Shown: in pieces, positions 43,022 through 51,505 of the stretch
How positions within the stretch are numbered: position 1 is the stretch's first letter
Layout of the letters: each line of letters opens with the position of its first letter
Position numbers and translations under genes: made by a program
The notes under the pieces: model-generated
Told to the model about the DNA's origin: nothing
Seen by the model: only the letters and a program-made list of their open reading frames with translations
Database searches by the model: none
Assembly: GCF_039023475.1 (NCBI RefSeq)
Contig: NZ_JBCHVB010000001.1
Coordinates: forward strand, 992,001 to 1,056,000
DNA length: 64,000 bases
Reading direction: 5' to 3'
Source: Erwinia sp039023475
GTDB taxonomy: Bacteria; Pseudomonadota; Gammaproteobacteria; Enterobacterales; Enterobacteriaceae

Positions 43022-43354
43022 TTAAAACCTTACGCCTGATTAAAATACCACCACTTTTGCTGCATATTAATAGTGATAAAAAGCCATTATTTCAGTGAAA
43101 AAAACCACACAAACGCGCAATCTATGGAACAAAAATCCATCTGGTATTTTTTATGCAGAGCATATATCTAAAAATAATCTGATAATTGTGACTAAGATCG
43201 CCAGAATCCCCGCATTATCCGCTTTCATCTTTGCTTTCTTTTGATAAAGTGTCGGCCTTCCCGATCAGAGCCGTTAATTAAATTACGCCGGTAAAGCCGC
43301 GCCTGTTTATTTCTCTGCGCAATTTACTTCACTGTTTTCATATCGGAGAGCATC

Positions 43355-44638
43355 ATGGAATCATCCAAAACGGCAACGTTTGAACTGGCTGCTGCCACGG
43401 ACGCAGAAACATGGCGTAAAAGCGACACTATGTGGATGCTGGGGCTTTATGGCACCGCCATCGGCGCGGGCGTCCTTTTTCTGCCAATAAACGCCGGCAT
43501 TGGCGGGCTGATCCCGCTACTTGTTATGGCGCTGCTCGCGTTTCCCATGACCTACTTTTCCCATCGCGGACTGTGTCGCTTTGTGCTTTCCGGCAAAAAG
43601 CGGGGAGAAGATATTACCGGCGTTGTAGAGGAGCACTTTGGCGCCGGCGCCGGGAAGCTGCTCACCCTGCTCTACTTCTTTGCCATCTACCCCATCCTGC
43701 TGGTTTATAGCGTGGCGATCACCAACACGGTCGAAAGCTTTATGACCCACCAGCTGCATCTTAACGCGCCGCCGAGAGCGCTGCTGTCGCTGATTCTGAT
43801 TGTCGGCCTGATGGCTATCGTGCGCTTTGGCAAGGAGATGATCGTCAAAACCATGAGCGTGCTGGTCTATCCGTTTGTTCTGGTACTGATGGCGCTGGCC
43901 CTGTTCCTGATCCCCCACTGGAACAGCACCATTTTTCAGAATGTCAGCCTGGCTGGGAGTGGCAAAGGGTTATGGATGACGCTGTGGCTGGCGATCCCGG
44001 TGATGGTTTTTTCTTTCAACCACTCGCCGGTTATCTCCGCCTTTGCGGTGGCGAAGCGTGAAGAGTATGGGGAAGCGGCGGAGAAAAAATGCTCGCGCAT
44101 TCTGGCCCGCAGTCATCTGATGATGGTCTGCACGGTGATGTTTTTTGTTTTCAGCTGCGTGCTGAGCCTGTCGCCGGAAAATCTCGCCGAGGCCAAGGCG
44201 CAGAACATCTCAATCCTTTCCTATCTGGCTAATCACTTTAATACGCCGCTGATGGCCTGGCTCGCCCCGGTTATTGCGATGGTGGCGATTACCAAATCTT
44301 TTCTGGGTCACTACCTTGGCGCGCGTGAAGGCTTTAACGGTCTGATGGTGAAGTCACTCGGCAAGCGCGGCAAGTCGCTGTCTGAGCAGAAATTAAACCG
44401 CATTACAGCGCTGTTTATGCTGGTCACAACCTGGCTGGTCGCCACCCTCAACCCGAGCATTCTGGGTATGATTGAGACGCTTGGTGGTCCGGTCATCGCC
44501 ATTCTGCTGTTCCTGATGCCGATGTACGCCATTAACAAAGTGCCGGCGATGCGTCAGTACAGCGGCAGTCTCAGTAATCTGTTCGTGGTATTAACGGGCC
44601 TGGTAGCCATTTCGGCCATCGTCTGGGATCTGATTTAA
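43355..44638 (+). CDS. sdaC: Serine transporter SdaC (HAAAP family)
   Basis: Proton-coupled serine importer of the hydroxy/aromatic amino-acid permease family, 427 aa (E. coli SdaC 429). About 11 membrane segments are seen. Very high similarity to E. coli SdaC runs throughout, for instance SDTMWMLGLYGTAIGAGVLFLPINAGIGG, TLWLAIPVMVFSFNHSPVIS, NISILSYLANHF and TKSFLGHYLGAREGFNG. This separates it from TdcC and YhaO. In E. coli sdaC sits with the serine deaminase gene sdaB far from this region; here it stands alone between ybjG and dacC. GGAGAG precedes the ATG. Confidence 0.92.
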   Translation: MESSKTATFELAAATDAETWRKSDTMWMLGLYGTAIGAGVLFLPINAGIGGLIPLLVMALLAFPMTYFSHRGLCRFVLSGKKRGEDITGVVEEHFGAGAGKLLTLLYFFAIYPILLVYSVAITNTVESFMTHQLHLNAPPRALLSLILIVGLMAIVRFGKEMIVKTMSVLVYPFVLVLMALALFLIPHWNSTIFQNVSLAGSGKGLWMTLWLAIPVMVFSFNHSPVISAFAVAKREEYGEAAEKKCSRILARSHLMMVCTVMFFVFSCVLSLSPENLAEAKAQNISILSYLANHFNTPLMAWLAPVIAMVAITKSFLGHYLGAREGFNGLMVKSLGKRGKSLSEQKLNRITALFMLVTTWLVATLNPSILGMIETLGGPVIAILLFLMPMYAINKVPAMRQYSGSLSNLFVVLTGLVAISAIVWDLI

Positions 44639-44644
44639 AGACCA

Positions 44645-44672
44645 CAAGGGGCAGTCTGCGCTGCCCCTTGTT
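44645..44672 (+). terminator. Terminator between sdaC and dacC
   Basis: Perfect stem CAAGGGGCAG (44645-44654) / CTGCCCCTTG (44661-44670), 6-base loop, then TT. It follows sdaC by 6 bases and precedes the convergent dacC stop. Confidence 0.7.
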
Positions 44673-44683
44673 CGCTCACGCCG

Positions 44684-45889
44684 TCAGGCGAACCACTTGC
44701 CGAACCAGCCCGTCATTTTCATCATCACGAAATCCCAGACCCTGCTGAAAATGCCGCCTTCGCTGACCTCCTCCATCACCACCAGCGGATGCTGCTCAAT
44801 GGTTTTGCCATCAAGCTGAAAATCAATCACGCCGACCTGCTGATTTTTCTTCAGCGGCGCCTTCAACTGCGGCTGAGATAAGGTAAAGCTGGCCTTAATA
44901 TTTTTAATCTGGCCTTTAGGAACCGTAATCGCCACGTCGCTTGCCACGCCTAATTTGACCTCTTTTTTATCACCGTACCAGACGCGCTGGGTGACAAAAG
45001 GGGCATCCGCTTTAACCGGCGTAAAGGTTTCGAAGAAGCGGAAGCCCCACGTCAGCAGCTTTTCACTCTCGCGAAAGCGGATACCGTCAGTGGCCGCGCC
45101 CAGTACCACGGAAATCAGACGCTGATCGCCATCCACGGCGGAGGCGACAAGATTATTGCCCGCCCCCGCCGTATGCCCGGTTTTGATGCCGTCAACCTTG
45201 AGGTTGGTACTCCATAACAGGCGGTTACGGTTGTACTGATGAATGCGGTTAAACGTGAACTCTTTCTCTTTGTGCAGCGCGTACTCTTCCGGCACATCGC
45301 GGATCAGCGCCTGGCCAATCAGCGCCATATCCCGTGCGGTACTGTACTGCCCTTCAGAATCCAGACCGTGAACGGTTTTAAAATGCGTGTTTTTCAGCCC
45401 CAGCGCCTGTACATAGTTGTTCATCAGATCGACAAAGGCATCCTGGCTTCCGGCAACGTAATCAGCAAGCGCAATACTGGCGTCATTGCCGGACTGGATA
45501 ATAATGCCCTTATTCAGCTCCGATACAGGAATGCGATCGCCCGGTTTAAGAAACATCAGAGAGGAGCCTTGCAGCACAGGGTTTCCGGTTGCCCAGGCGT
45601 CATTACCGATGGTGACCAGGTCATCAACGGAAATTTTCCCCGATTTGATTGCCTGGCCGATAACGTAGCTGGACATCATTTTGGTCAGGCTCGCGGGATC
45701 GAGACGCTGATCCGCCTGGGATTCAGCCAGCACTTTGCCACTGTTGTAGTCGATCAGGATCCAGGCCTTCGCTTCAATTTGCGGCGGGGAAGGCGCGTCT
45801 ACCGCTCTGGCGGGCGTGAGGGTGACCAGCAGAAGCGTAGCGGAGAATGAGAGCGCCCAGGCGCTGAGTGAGTGGCGTATTTTCTTCAT
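44684..45889 (-). CDS. dacC: D-alanyl-D-alanine carboxypeptidase DacC (PBP6)
   Basis: Low-molecular-mass penicillin-binding protein that trims the terminal D-Ala from pentapeptides on the periplasmic side. The start at ATG 45889 (MKKIRHSLSAWALSFSATLL) gives 401 aa (E. coli DacC 400); the frame opens 18 codons earlier. After the signal peptide the active-site motifs are SLTK (67-70, Ser67 nucleophile), SGN (133-135) and KTG (236-238). A C-terminal beta domain and an amphipathic membrane anchor (VWDFVMMKMTGWFGKWFA) follow. The anchor sequence and gene context (next to yliI) point to DacC rather than DacA or DacD. Confidence 0.93.
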   Translation of the reverse strand: MKKIRHSLSAWALSFSATLLLVTLTPARAVDAPSPPQIEAKAWILIDYNSGKVLAESQADQRLDPASLTKMMSSYVIGQAIKSGKISVDDLVTIGNDAWATGNPVLQGSSLMFLKPGDRIPVSELNKGIIIQSGNDASIALADYVAGSQDAFVDLMNNYVQALGLKNTHFKTVHGLDSEGQYSTARDMALIGQALIRDVPEEYALHKEKEFTFNRIHQYNRNRLLWSTNLKVDGIKTGHTAGAGNNLVASAVDGDQRLISVVLGAATDGIRFRESEKLLTWGFRFFETFTPVKADAPFVTQRVWYGDKKEVKLGVASDVAITVPKGQIKNIKASFTLSQPQLKAPLKKNQQVGVIDFQLDGKTIEQHPLVVMEEVSEGGIFSRVWDFVMMKMTGWFGKWFA

Positions 45890-46149
45890 GGCAAGACCCA
45901 GGTATCCATCTGAAAGATAATAATTTTGCAGCGCAAGAGGCACAATTCCGCTTACGCTATCGCTTCTGTGTCCGGAATTAAACTGCTGCTCCGTAAAGTT
46001 TTCTAGAGTTTATTAGAAAAACCCTGGCGAGAACGTGCGGCACTCCTTAACACGCCGATAAAGCCAGGTGAAATTCCGATTTTTCGCACCGGGATCCGCA
46101 GCGTCATATATTTCGATTAGGCTGTTAAAAACCCGCTTCAGGAGTAACG

Positions 46150-46809
46150 ATGATGGATTTAGCGCTGTTCGATCTTGATGAAACGCTGATTTGTGAAGAC
46201 AGCACCGCTTTGTGGTTACGCTGGCTCGCCTCTCAGGGTTATGCGCCGGCAACGCTCATTGCCACAGGGCAGACGCTGATGGCGCAGTATCGCCAGGGTA
46301 CGCTGACGATGGAGGAGTATATGACCGCCACGCTTTCCCCCATCGCCGGCAGAGGCACGCTGACCGTGTCAGGCTGGGTCAGACGGTTTATCCAGCGGGA
46401 TATCCTGCCGCGTGTCTATCCTTCAGCAAGGGAGAGGATGATGTGGCACCAGCAGCGCGGCGATCGGGTGATGGTGGTCTCCACCAGCGGTGAGCATCTT
46501 GTGATACCGATTGCGGAACAACTCGGCGCACACGGCGCGCTGGCTATTGGCGTGGAGATCGTCGGCGACCGTTACAGCGGTCACTCTTACGGCACGATAA
46601 GCTGTCATGAAGGAAAAATTACCCCGCTGAATGACTGGCTGACGGTACAGAACGATGATGCCTATGAGCGGACATGGGCCTACAGTGACTCTATCCACGA
46701 TTTGCCGATGCTGGAGCAGGCCGATCATGCCTATGTCATTAACCCTGCCGGACCGCTGCACGCGCTGGCGCAGCAGCGCGGCTGGGAAGTTTGTCGCTGG
46801 GTCAAATAA
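46150..46809 (+). CDS. HAD-IB family phosphatase
   Basis: Haloacid-dehalogenase-type hydrolase, 219 aa, of subfamily IB (SerB/CicA/YfhB-like). Motif 1 is LFDLDETL (nucleophile D8, general acid D10). Motif 2 Ser/Thr is in VMVVSTSGEHLV, a Lys sits in HEGKITPL, and the acidic motif 4 is WAYSDSIHDLPML. The helical cap lies between motifs 1 and 2. The substrate is unknown; phosphoserine-like or phosphorylated lipid substrates are typical of the subfamily. A start at the next Met (46153) is also possible; AGGAG lies 5 bases before 46150. It is divergent from dacC and convergent with yliI, at the place of gstB in E. coli. Confidence 0.82.
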   Translation: MMDLALFDLDETLICEDSTALWLRWLASQGYAPATLIATGQTLMAQYRQGTLTMEEYMTATLSPIAGRGTLTVSGWVRRFIQRDILPRVYPSARERMMWHQQRGDRVMVVSTSGEHLVIPIAEQLGAHGALAIGVEIVGDRYSGHSYGTISCHEGKITPLNDWLTVQNDDAYERTWAYSDSIHDLPMLEQADHAYVINPAGPLHALAQQRGWEVCRWVK

Positions 46810-46825
46810 GCCTGGGTTGGGCCGG

Positions 46826-47941
46826 TTACTCCGCCAGGCCCACCTTAAGCAATTTGCCGTCGCTTTCGTCAGTCAGCACATAGAGGTAACCATCAGGCCC
46901 CATCCTGACGTCGCGAATACGCTCACCGCGATCCTTGAGCAGGCGCGATTTTTCCGTGACCCGATCGCCATTGACGGTCAGATGAATAAGGCTTTTATCT
47001 TTCAGCGCGCCGATAAAAAGCGAGTTTTTCCATTGCGGAAAACGCGCGCTGTTATAGAACGCCATGCCGCTGAGCGCCGGAGAGACCTTCCACCAGAATA
47101 CCGGCTGCTCTGTACCTGGCGCCTTGCTCCCTTGCGACCCGACGACTTTACCGCCGCCATAGGCCTCACCCCAGGTCGCCAGCGGCCAGCCATAGTTTTT
47201 ACCTTTGCGCAGAATATTGACCTCATCGCCGCCGCGCGGGCCATGTTCATTTTCCCACATCTCCTGCGTCCAGGGGTTGAGCGCTATTCCCTGCGGATTC
47301 CGTACGCCTGAGGCCCAGATCTCCCCCCTTGCATCCGGCTTGTCGGTATAAGGATTATCAGCAGGAATGCTGCCGTCAGCGTTAAGACGGATCACTTTGC
47401 CCGCCAGCGAGGAGAGATCCTGCGCTGTTTCCGCCTGAAAGTTATCGCCGAAAGTAATGTAGAGCATGCCGTCGCGATCGAAGGCCATCCGTGAACCCAG
47501 GTTAGCGCCACCGGACAATTTAGGCATCTGACGAAGCACCGGTTTAAAGCCGCTAAGCTGCGTATTATCCTCACTCAGCGTTCCCACGCCGACCACTGCG
47601 CCTGCCCGTCCGCGCTCATCTGCTTCGGTATAGCTCAGCCAGACGCGGCGACTTTTGGGGAAATCGGGCGCAAGCACCACGTCCAGCAGCCCTCCCTGCC
47701 GCTGCGCCCAGACGTCAGGGACGCCGCTGATGGGCTTTGACAGCCCCTTGCCGGGTTGCCAGAGCCGGAGCTGACCAGGCCGTTCAGTAATCAACATTCC
47801 CTGATTATCGGGCAGGAAGGCAACGGCCCAGGGGTGATCCAGGCCTTTTTGTAATTCGGTCACGGTCAGTTTTTCGGCGGCGGCGACGCCCGCAGTAAAA
47901 AGCGAAATGCTAAGCAGACACGTTTGCAGAAGTCGGGACAT
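46826..47941 (-). CDS. yliI: PQQ-dependent aldose sugar dehydrogenase YliI (Asd)
   Basis: Periplasmic soluble aldose dehydrogenase that binds pyrroloquinoline quinone; 371 aa, the E. coli length. A Sec signal peptide (MSRLLQTCLLSISLFTAGVAA) precedes a six-bladed GSDH/sorbosone-type propeller. Conserved parts are LDHPWAVAFLPD, QGGLLDVVLAPDF, VIRLNADGSIPADNPY, GVRNPQGIALNP and ENEHGPRGGDEVN, the last being the region that holds PQQ and calcium. E. coli makes no PQQ; whether this organism does cannot be told from the window. Confidence 0.93.
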   Translation of the reverse strand: MSRLLQTCLLSISLFTAGVAAAEKLTVTELQKGLDHPWAVAFLPDNQGMLITERPGQLRLWQPGKGLSKPISGVPDVWAQRQGGLLDVVLAPDFPKSRRVWLSYTEADERGRAGAVVGVGTLSEDNTQLSGFKPVLRQMPKLSGGANLGSRMAFDRDGMLYITFGDNFQAETAQDLSSLAGKVIRLNADGSIPADNPYTDKPDARGEIWASGVRNPQGIALNPWTQEMWENEHGPRGGDEVNILRKGKNYGWPLATWGEAYGGGKVVGSQGSKAPGTEQPVFWWKVSPALSGMAFYNSARFPQWKNSLFIGALKDKSLIHLTVNGDRVTEKSRLLKDRGERIRDVRMGPDGYLYVLTDESDGKLLKVGLAE

Positions 47942-48143
47942 GCTGTTTCTCCGGATAAAAAGAGGGCTGAAGTAACCTTAGCGAAGATGTTTTCTGCACG
48001 CGCCACCTTTACAAAAAATCAAAATGTGTAAGGGATTCAGCTAACTCGATCGTTTAAAAAAAGTACTGGATATTTAACCAGTCAACTGTATAATATTTCT
48101 ACTGCCCGCTCGGGTGTCTTTTGAAAAGCTTGGGGGTAAACCT

Positions 48144-48851
48144 ATGATGATTTCGACAGAAAACCTCAGCTCGCTGAATCAATCGGTCACGATGAGCAGC
48201 CGGGAAATCGCCAAATTAGCCGGTATTCCGCACGGCGAAGTCAAACGGCTGATCAAAACGCTGGAAACCACGCAGCGTCTTTCTCAACCGCTGACCATCG
48301 GCGTATATGAGCGCGAGGGCGAAGCGCGTCAGGAATATTGCCTGAACAAGCGCGATTCGCTGCTGGCGATGGCGCGCCTTGCGCCCGCGTTTATCGCTCA
48401 GGCGCTGGATAACTGGCAGGAGCGCGAAAGAGATACCCGCCTGCCCGACTTCACCAACCCGGCGGCGGCGGCGCGCGCCTGGGCAGAGCAGTTTGAACAG
48501 CGTCAGGCGGCCGAGCAGCAGCTTGCCCTTTTCGCCCCGAAGGCCGCCTTCTTTGACCGTTTTGTGCAGGTGGAGGAGTCGCTGGGCTTTCGCCAACTCT
48601 GCAAAATGCTGAAGGTAAAAGAGTCTGATTTCCGGCAGTTCCTGCTTGAGCGTAATATTATGTATCGCGCCAACCGGGCGCTGATGCCGCAGCAGCATCA
48701 CATCGAGGCGGGCTATTTCACGGTACGTACCAGCGTGGGCGAAAACCTGCACGCCTTCTCACAGGCGCGCTTTACCGCTAAAGGCGTGAAGTGGATAACG
48801 AATCTGTGGGCGACGCACCTCGCCGCGCAAACCAAAGGCGCAGCGGCATAA
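48144..48851 (+). CDS. KilAC/Rha-type antirepressor-like protein
   Basis: Phage-regulator-like protein, 235 aa, of unknown cellular role. The N-terminal part has a helix-turn-helix resembling the Rha or antirepressor type (VTMSSREIAKLAGIPHGEVKRLIKTLE, about residues 18-44). A central helical linker rich in Q, E and A (AWAEQFEQRQAAEQQLALFAPKAAFFDRF) leads to a C-terminal KilAC (ANT) domain (LGFRQLCKMLKVKESDFRQFLLERNIMYR... YFTVRTSVGENLHAFSQARFTAKGVKWI). The start is ATG 48144, with GGGGG 8 bases upstream; the frame opens at 48114. No other phage gene is near, so it is either a remnant or a domesticated regulator. Confidence 0.82.
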   Translation: MMISTENLSSLNQSVTMSSREIAKLAGIPHGEVKRLIKTLETTQRLSQPLTIGVYEREGEARQEYCLNKRDSLLAMARLAPAFIAQALDNWQERERDTRLPDFTNPAAAARAWAEQFEQRQAAEQQLALFAPKAAFFDRFVQVEESLGFRQLCKMLKVKESDFRQFLLERNIMYRANRALMPQQHHIEAGYFTVRTSVGENLHAFSQARFTAKGVKWITNLWATHLAAQTKGAAA

Positions 48852-49064
48852 ACGCATTTCTCCGGCCATGGAACGGCCTGAAGCAACCTGTTTTTAATCT
48901 GTTGTCCCTGGCGGTACGCAGCTAGCGCGATTGTCTGCTGGTAGCGACGGTCAGCCCCTGAATGGAGGCGCAGAAAGCGCAGAGGTAGCCTGACGATGCG
49001 ACGCCTATGAAAGCCCTGTGCTCAAACCGCTTATACGCGGGCTTTCCGGCGTCTGCTGCGCTGT

Positions 49065-49514
49065 TCAGCCATATTCAGCCTGATGCTTTTTCTTCCTGGC
49101 CAGATAGTCCTTGTCCTCCCGGATTTTGTCCCACTCCGCCTTGAAGATAGCCGCCGCTGCCGCCTTTTCCTCATTGAGTATCCGGGGCAGCTCCTCCCGG
49201 TTTTCATCATATTTCCGGCCGCCTTTATGGTTAGCGTAGCGCCTGGCGCGGGTGTAGCCCATCTGGATAAACTTGCGCGCCATATCCATGCCGACAAAAT
49301 CGTCACTATCGCGATAGGCTTCAAACAGTTTCATGATTTCGGCTGCCGAAACTTTCGCTATCTCCTCCGTCTTAAACCGCCAGTGGGGAAGAATTTCACT
49401 CTTATAGGGCTCGACCATCAGAACGCCCTGCTCGCCCCGTCCGACCTGATAACGTTCAGGCTGTTTGCGAAAATCGATCTGTTTGAAATCCTGCTGATAA
49501 TCGAATTCCTTCAC
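49065..49514 (-). CDS. DUF4385 family protein
   Basis: Cytosolic protein of unknown function, 149 aa. The family hallmark is visible: DFKQIDFRKQPERYQVGRGEQGVLMVEPYKSEILPHWRFKT followed by DFVGMDMARKFIQMGYTRARRYANHKGGRKYD. The C-terminus is a charged helix (EEKAAAAAIFKAEWDKIREDKDYLARKKKHQAEYG). It lies alone between the antirepressor-like gene (convergent) and the gsi operon. No signal peptide or membrane segment. Close relatives occur in bacteria and in some large phages; no function can be inferred from this context. Confidence 0.85.
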   Translation of the reverse strand: MKEFDYQQDFKQIDFRKQPERYQVGRGEQGVLMVEPYKSEILPHWRFKTEEIAKVSAAEIMKLFEAYRDSDDFVGMDMARKFIQMGYTRARRYANHKGGRKYDENREELPRILNEEKAAAAAIFKAEWDKIREDKDYLARKKKHQAEYG

Positions 49515-49554
49515 CGGTTATCCTCCCGAGAAAATAATCAGTCTGGCACAGAAT

Positions 49555-49586
49555 GAGAGAGGCTGCGCCTGCGGTCAGCAGGCGCA
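49555..49586 (-). terminator. Possible terminator of the gsi operon
   Basis: Stem TGCGCCTGC (49564-49572) / GCAGGCGCA (49578-49586), 5-base loop, about 20 bases after the gsiD stop on the minus strand. It is followed by CCTCTCTC rather than a clean T-run. Confidence 0.5.
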
Positions 49587-49605
49587 AAGGGCGGGAGGCA
49601 AATAA

Positions 49606-50511
49606 TCAGCTTTTCAGTTTCGGATCGAGTGCGTCGCGCAGGCCGTCGCCCAGCAGATTAAATGCGAGCACGGTGAGGAAGATGGCCAGGCTCGGGAAAA
49701 TCGCCACGTGCGGGGCCATCACCATATCTGCACGCGCCTCGTTCAGCATCGCGCCCCATTCCGGCGTTGGCGGCTGCGCCCCCAGACCGAGAAACGACAA
49801 ACTGGCGGCGGTGATGATTGAGGTGCCGATGCGCATCGTAAAATAGACCACGATGGAGGAGAGCGTTCCCGGCAAAATGTGGCGCAGAATGATGGTCAAA
49901 TCGGGTACGCCAATGCTGCGTGCCGATTCTATGTAGGTCATCTGCTTCAGCACCAGCGTATTTCCGCGCACCAGGCGGGCAAACGCAGGAATGCTGAAAA
50001 TGGCTACCGCAATGATCACATTGGACATGCCGCTGCCCATAATCGCCACCACCGCAATCGCCAGCAGGATGCCCGGAAAAGCAAAAAGTACATCGCTGAT
50101 GCGCATAATGATCCGATCCCACCATCCCTGATAATAGCCGGCCAGCAGGCCCAGCAGCGTGCCAATTGCCGCCCCAATTGCGACCGAAATAAAACCTGAA
50201 ATCAGCGACAGACGCGTACCCAGCAGGACACGGCTGAAGATATCCCGGCCCAGCGAATCGACGCCAAACCAGTGCATGGCCGACGGCCCTTCGGTCAGCC
50301 TGTCGTAGTCAAAATAGTTTTCAGCATCGAACGGCGCCAGCCAGGGCGCAAGCACCGCCACGATAATCAGCAGCAGCACAAAAAGCCCCGAGATCATCGC
50401 CACTGGCTGACGGCGAAAACGCCGCCAGAACTCATGCCAGGGCGTGCGCACGCGATGGGGATTTACCGTTGGCATGGCGGCAAGCGCCGCGTTACGTCGC
50501 CAGTTTTTCAT
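49606..50511 (-). CDS. gsiD: Glutathione ABC transporter permease GsiD
   Basis: Inner-membrane permease of the glutathione importer GsiABCD, 301 aa (E. coli 303). The DppC-type layout has an N-terminal cytosolic stretch (RTPWHEFWRRFRRQPVAMISG) and about six membrane segments, with the EAA loop IESARSIGVPDLTIILRHILPGTL. The periplasmic loop includes RDIFSRVLLGTRLSL. It follows gsiC by 9 bases and is the last gene of the operon. Confidence 0.96.
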   Translation of the reverse strand: MKNWRRNAALAAMPTVNPHRVRTPWHEFWRRFRRQPVAMISGLFVLLLIIVAVLAPWLAPFDAENYFDYDRLTEGPSAMHWFGVDSLGRDIFSRVLLGTRLSLISGFISVAIGAAIGTLLGLLAGYYQGWWDRIIMRISDVLFAFPGILLAIAVVAIMGSGMSNVIIAVAIFSIPAFARLVRGNTLVLKQMTYIESARSIGVPDLTIILRHILPGTLSSIVVYFTMRIGTSIITAASLSFLGLGAQPPTPEWGAMLNEARADMVMAPHVAIFPSLAIFLTVLAFNLLGDGLRDALDPKLKS

Positions 50512-50520
50512 CGCGGGTCC

Positions 50521-51441
50521 TTATTTGTAGCGTATCGCCGGGTTGATTGCGGCATACAGCAGATCGACAATCAGATTAATGAGGATGAACTCCAGCGAAA
50601 AAAGCAGCACTTCCGCCTGCACGACCGGATAGTCACGCATCGCTACCGAATCCACCAGCAGACGCCCCAGCCCCGGCCAGTTGAACACCACCTCCACCAC
50701 AATAGAGCCGCCCAGCAGAAAGCCGAATTGCAACCCCATCATGGTCACTACTGGGATCATTGCGTTGCGCAGCCCGTGCTTAACCACGACCAGCGATTCA
50801 CGCACGCCCTTGGCTCTGGCGGTCCGCATATAATCTTCCTGCATCACCTCCACAAACGAGGCGCGGGTAAAGCGGGCCATGATTGCCGCGACCGCCGCGC
50901 CAAGCGTAACAGAGGGCAGAATATAGTGCTGCCAGCTGTCTGCCCCCACCGTCGGCAGCCAGCCCAGCTCAACGGAGAAGACCTGCATCAGCAGCATTCC
51001 AAGCGCGAATGAGGGAAATGAGATGCCCGATACCGCAAGCGTCATGCCCAGGCGATCGGGCCAGCGATTGCGCCAGACGGCTGAGACAATGCCAATAGCC
51101 ATCCCGAAGATCACCGACCAGACCATGCTGCTCAGCGTCAGCCAGAGCGTGGGTAAAAACCGGGCAGCGATCTCTTCAGAAACCGGGCGTCGGGAGACCA
51201 TCGAATAGCCGAAATCGCCCTGAAGCGCGTTGATGATATAGTGCCAGAACTGCTGAATCATCGGCTGGTCGAGGCCAAGCTGTTCACGCACCAGCGCCAC
51301 CACAGTGGCATCCGCTTCCGGGCCGGCAATCAGACGCGCCGGATCGCCCGGCAGCATATGCACAAACAGAAACACCAGCACCGCGACAATCAGCAGCGTG
51401 GGGATCAGCCCCAGTAAACGTCGGATAAAGTAATTAAGCAT
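50521..51441 (-). CDS. gsiC: Glutathione ABC transporter permease GsiC
   Basis: DppB-type permease partner of GsiD, 306 aa, as in E. coli. Six membrane segments are seen, with the N-terminal signature MLNYFIRRLLGLIPTLLIVAVLVFLFVHMLPGDPARLIAG and the EAA loop MRTARAKGVRESLVVVKHGLRNAMIPVV. It is separated from gsiB by 64 bases containing a G+C-rich hairpin. Confidence 0.96.
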   Translation of the reverse strand: MLNYFIRRLLGLIPTLLIVAVLVFLFVHMLPGDPARLIAGPEADATVVALVREQLGLDQPMIQQFWHYIINALQGDFGYSMVSRRPVSEEIAARFLPTLWLTLSSMVWSVIFGMAIGIVSAVWRNRWPDRLGMTLAVSGISFPSFALGMLLMQVFSVELGWLPTVGADSWQHYILPSVTLGAAVAAIMARFTRASFVEVMQEDYMRTARAKGVRESLVVVKHGLRNAMIPVVTMMGLQFGFLLGGSIVVEVVFNWPGLGRLLVDSVAMRDYPVVQAEVLLFSLEFILINLIVDLLYAAINPAIRYK

Positions 51442-51465
51442 GCGTTTTCCTGCGCTTCACACAGC

Positions 51466-51490
51466 CGCGCCTCCCGGGATGAGAGGCGCG
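51466..51490 (-). other. Intercistronic hairpin between gsiB and gsiC
   Basis: Stem CGCGCCTC (51466-51473) / GAGGCGCG (51483-51490) with a 9-base loop, no T-run. It lies 16 bases after the gsiB stop. Such hairpins often stabilise the binding-protein mRNA relative to the permease genes. Confidence 0.5.
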
Positions 51491-51505
51491 AACCCTGGTG
51501 CGGCG

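Larger units (their letters stand above)
42844..43354. other. ybjG-sdaC intergenic region (511 bp), A/T-rich
   Basis: Beyond the ybjG terminator there is no gene. The region is clearly more A/T-rich than its neighbours. It holds a perfect 12-base palindrome GCTTGCGCAAGC (42952-42963), a perfect FNR-type palindrome (43008-43021) and a one-and-a-half-site CRP-like element TGTGA-CTAAGA-TCGCC (43187-43202). The CRP-like element lies about 60 bases before a possible sdaC start site that follows GATAAA at 43243-43248. Confidence 0.5.
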
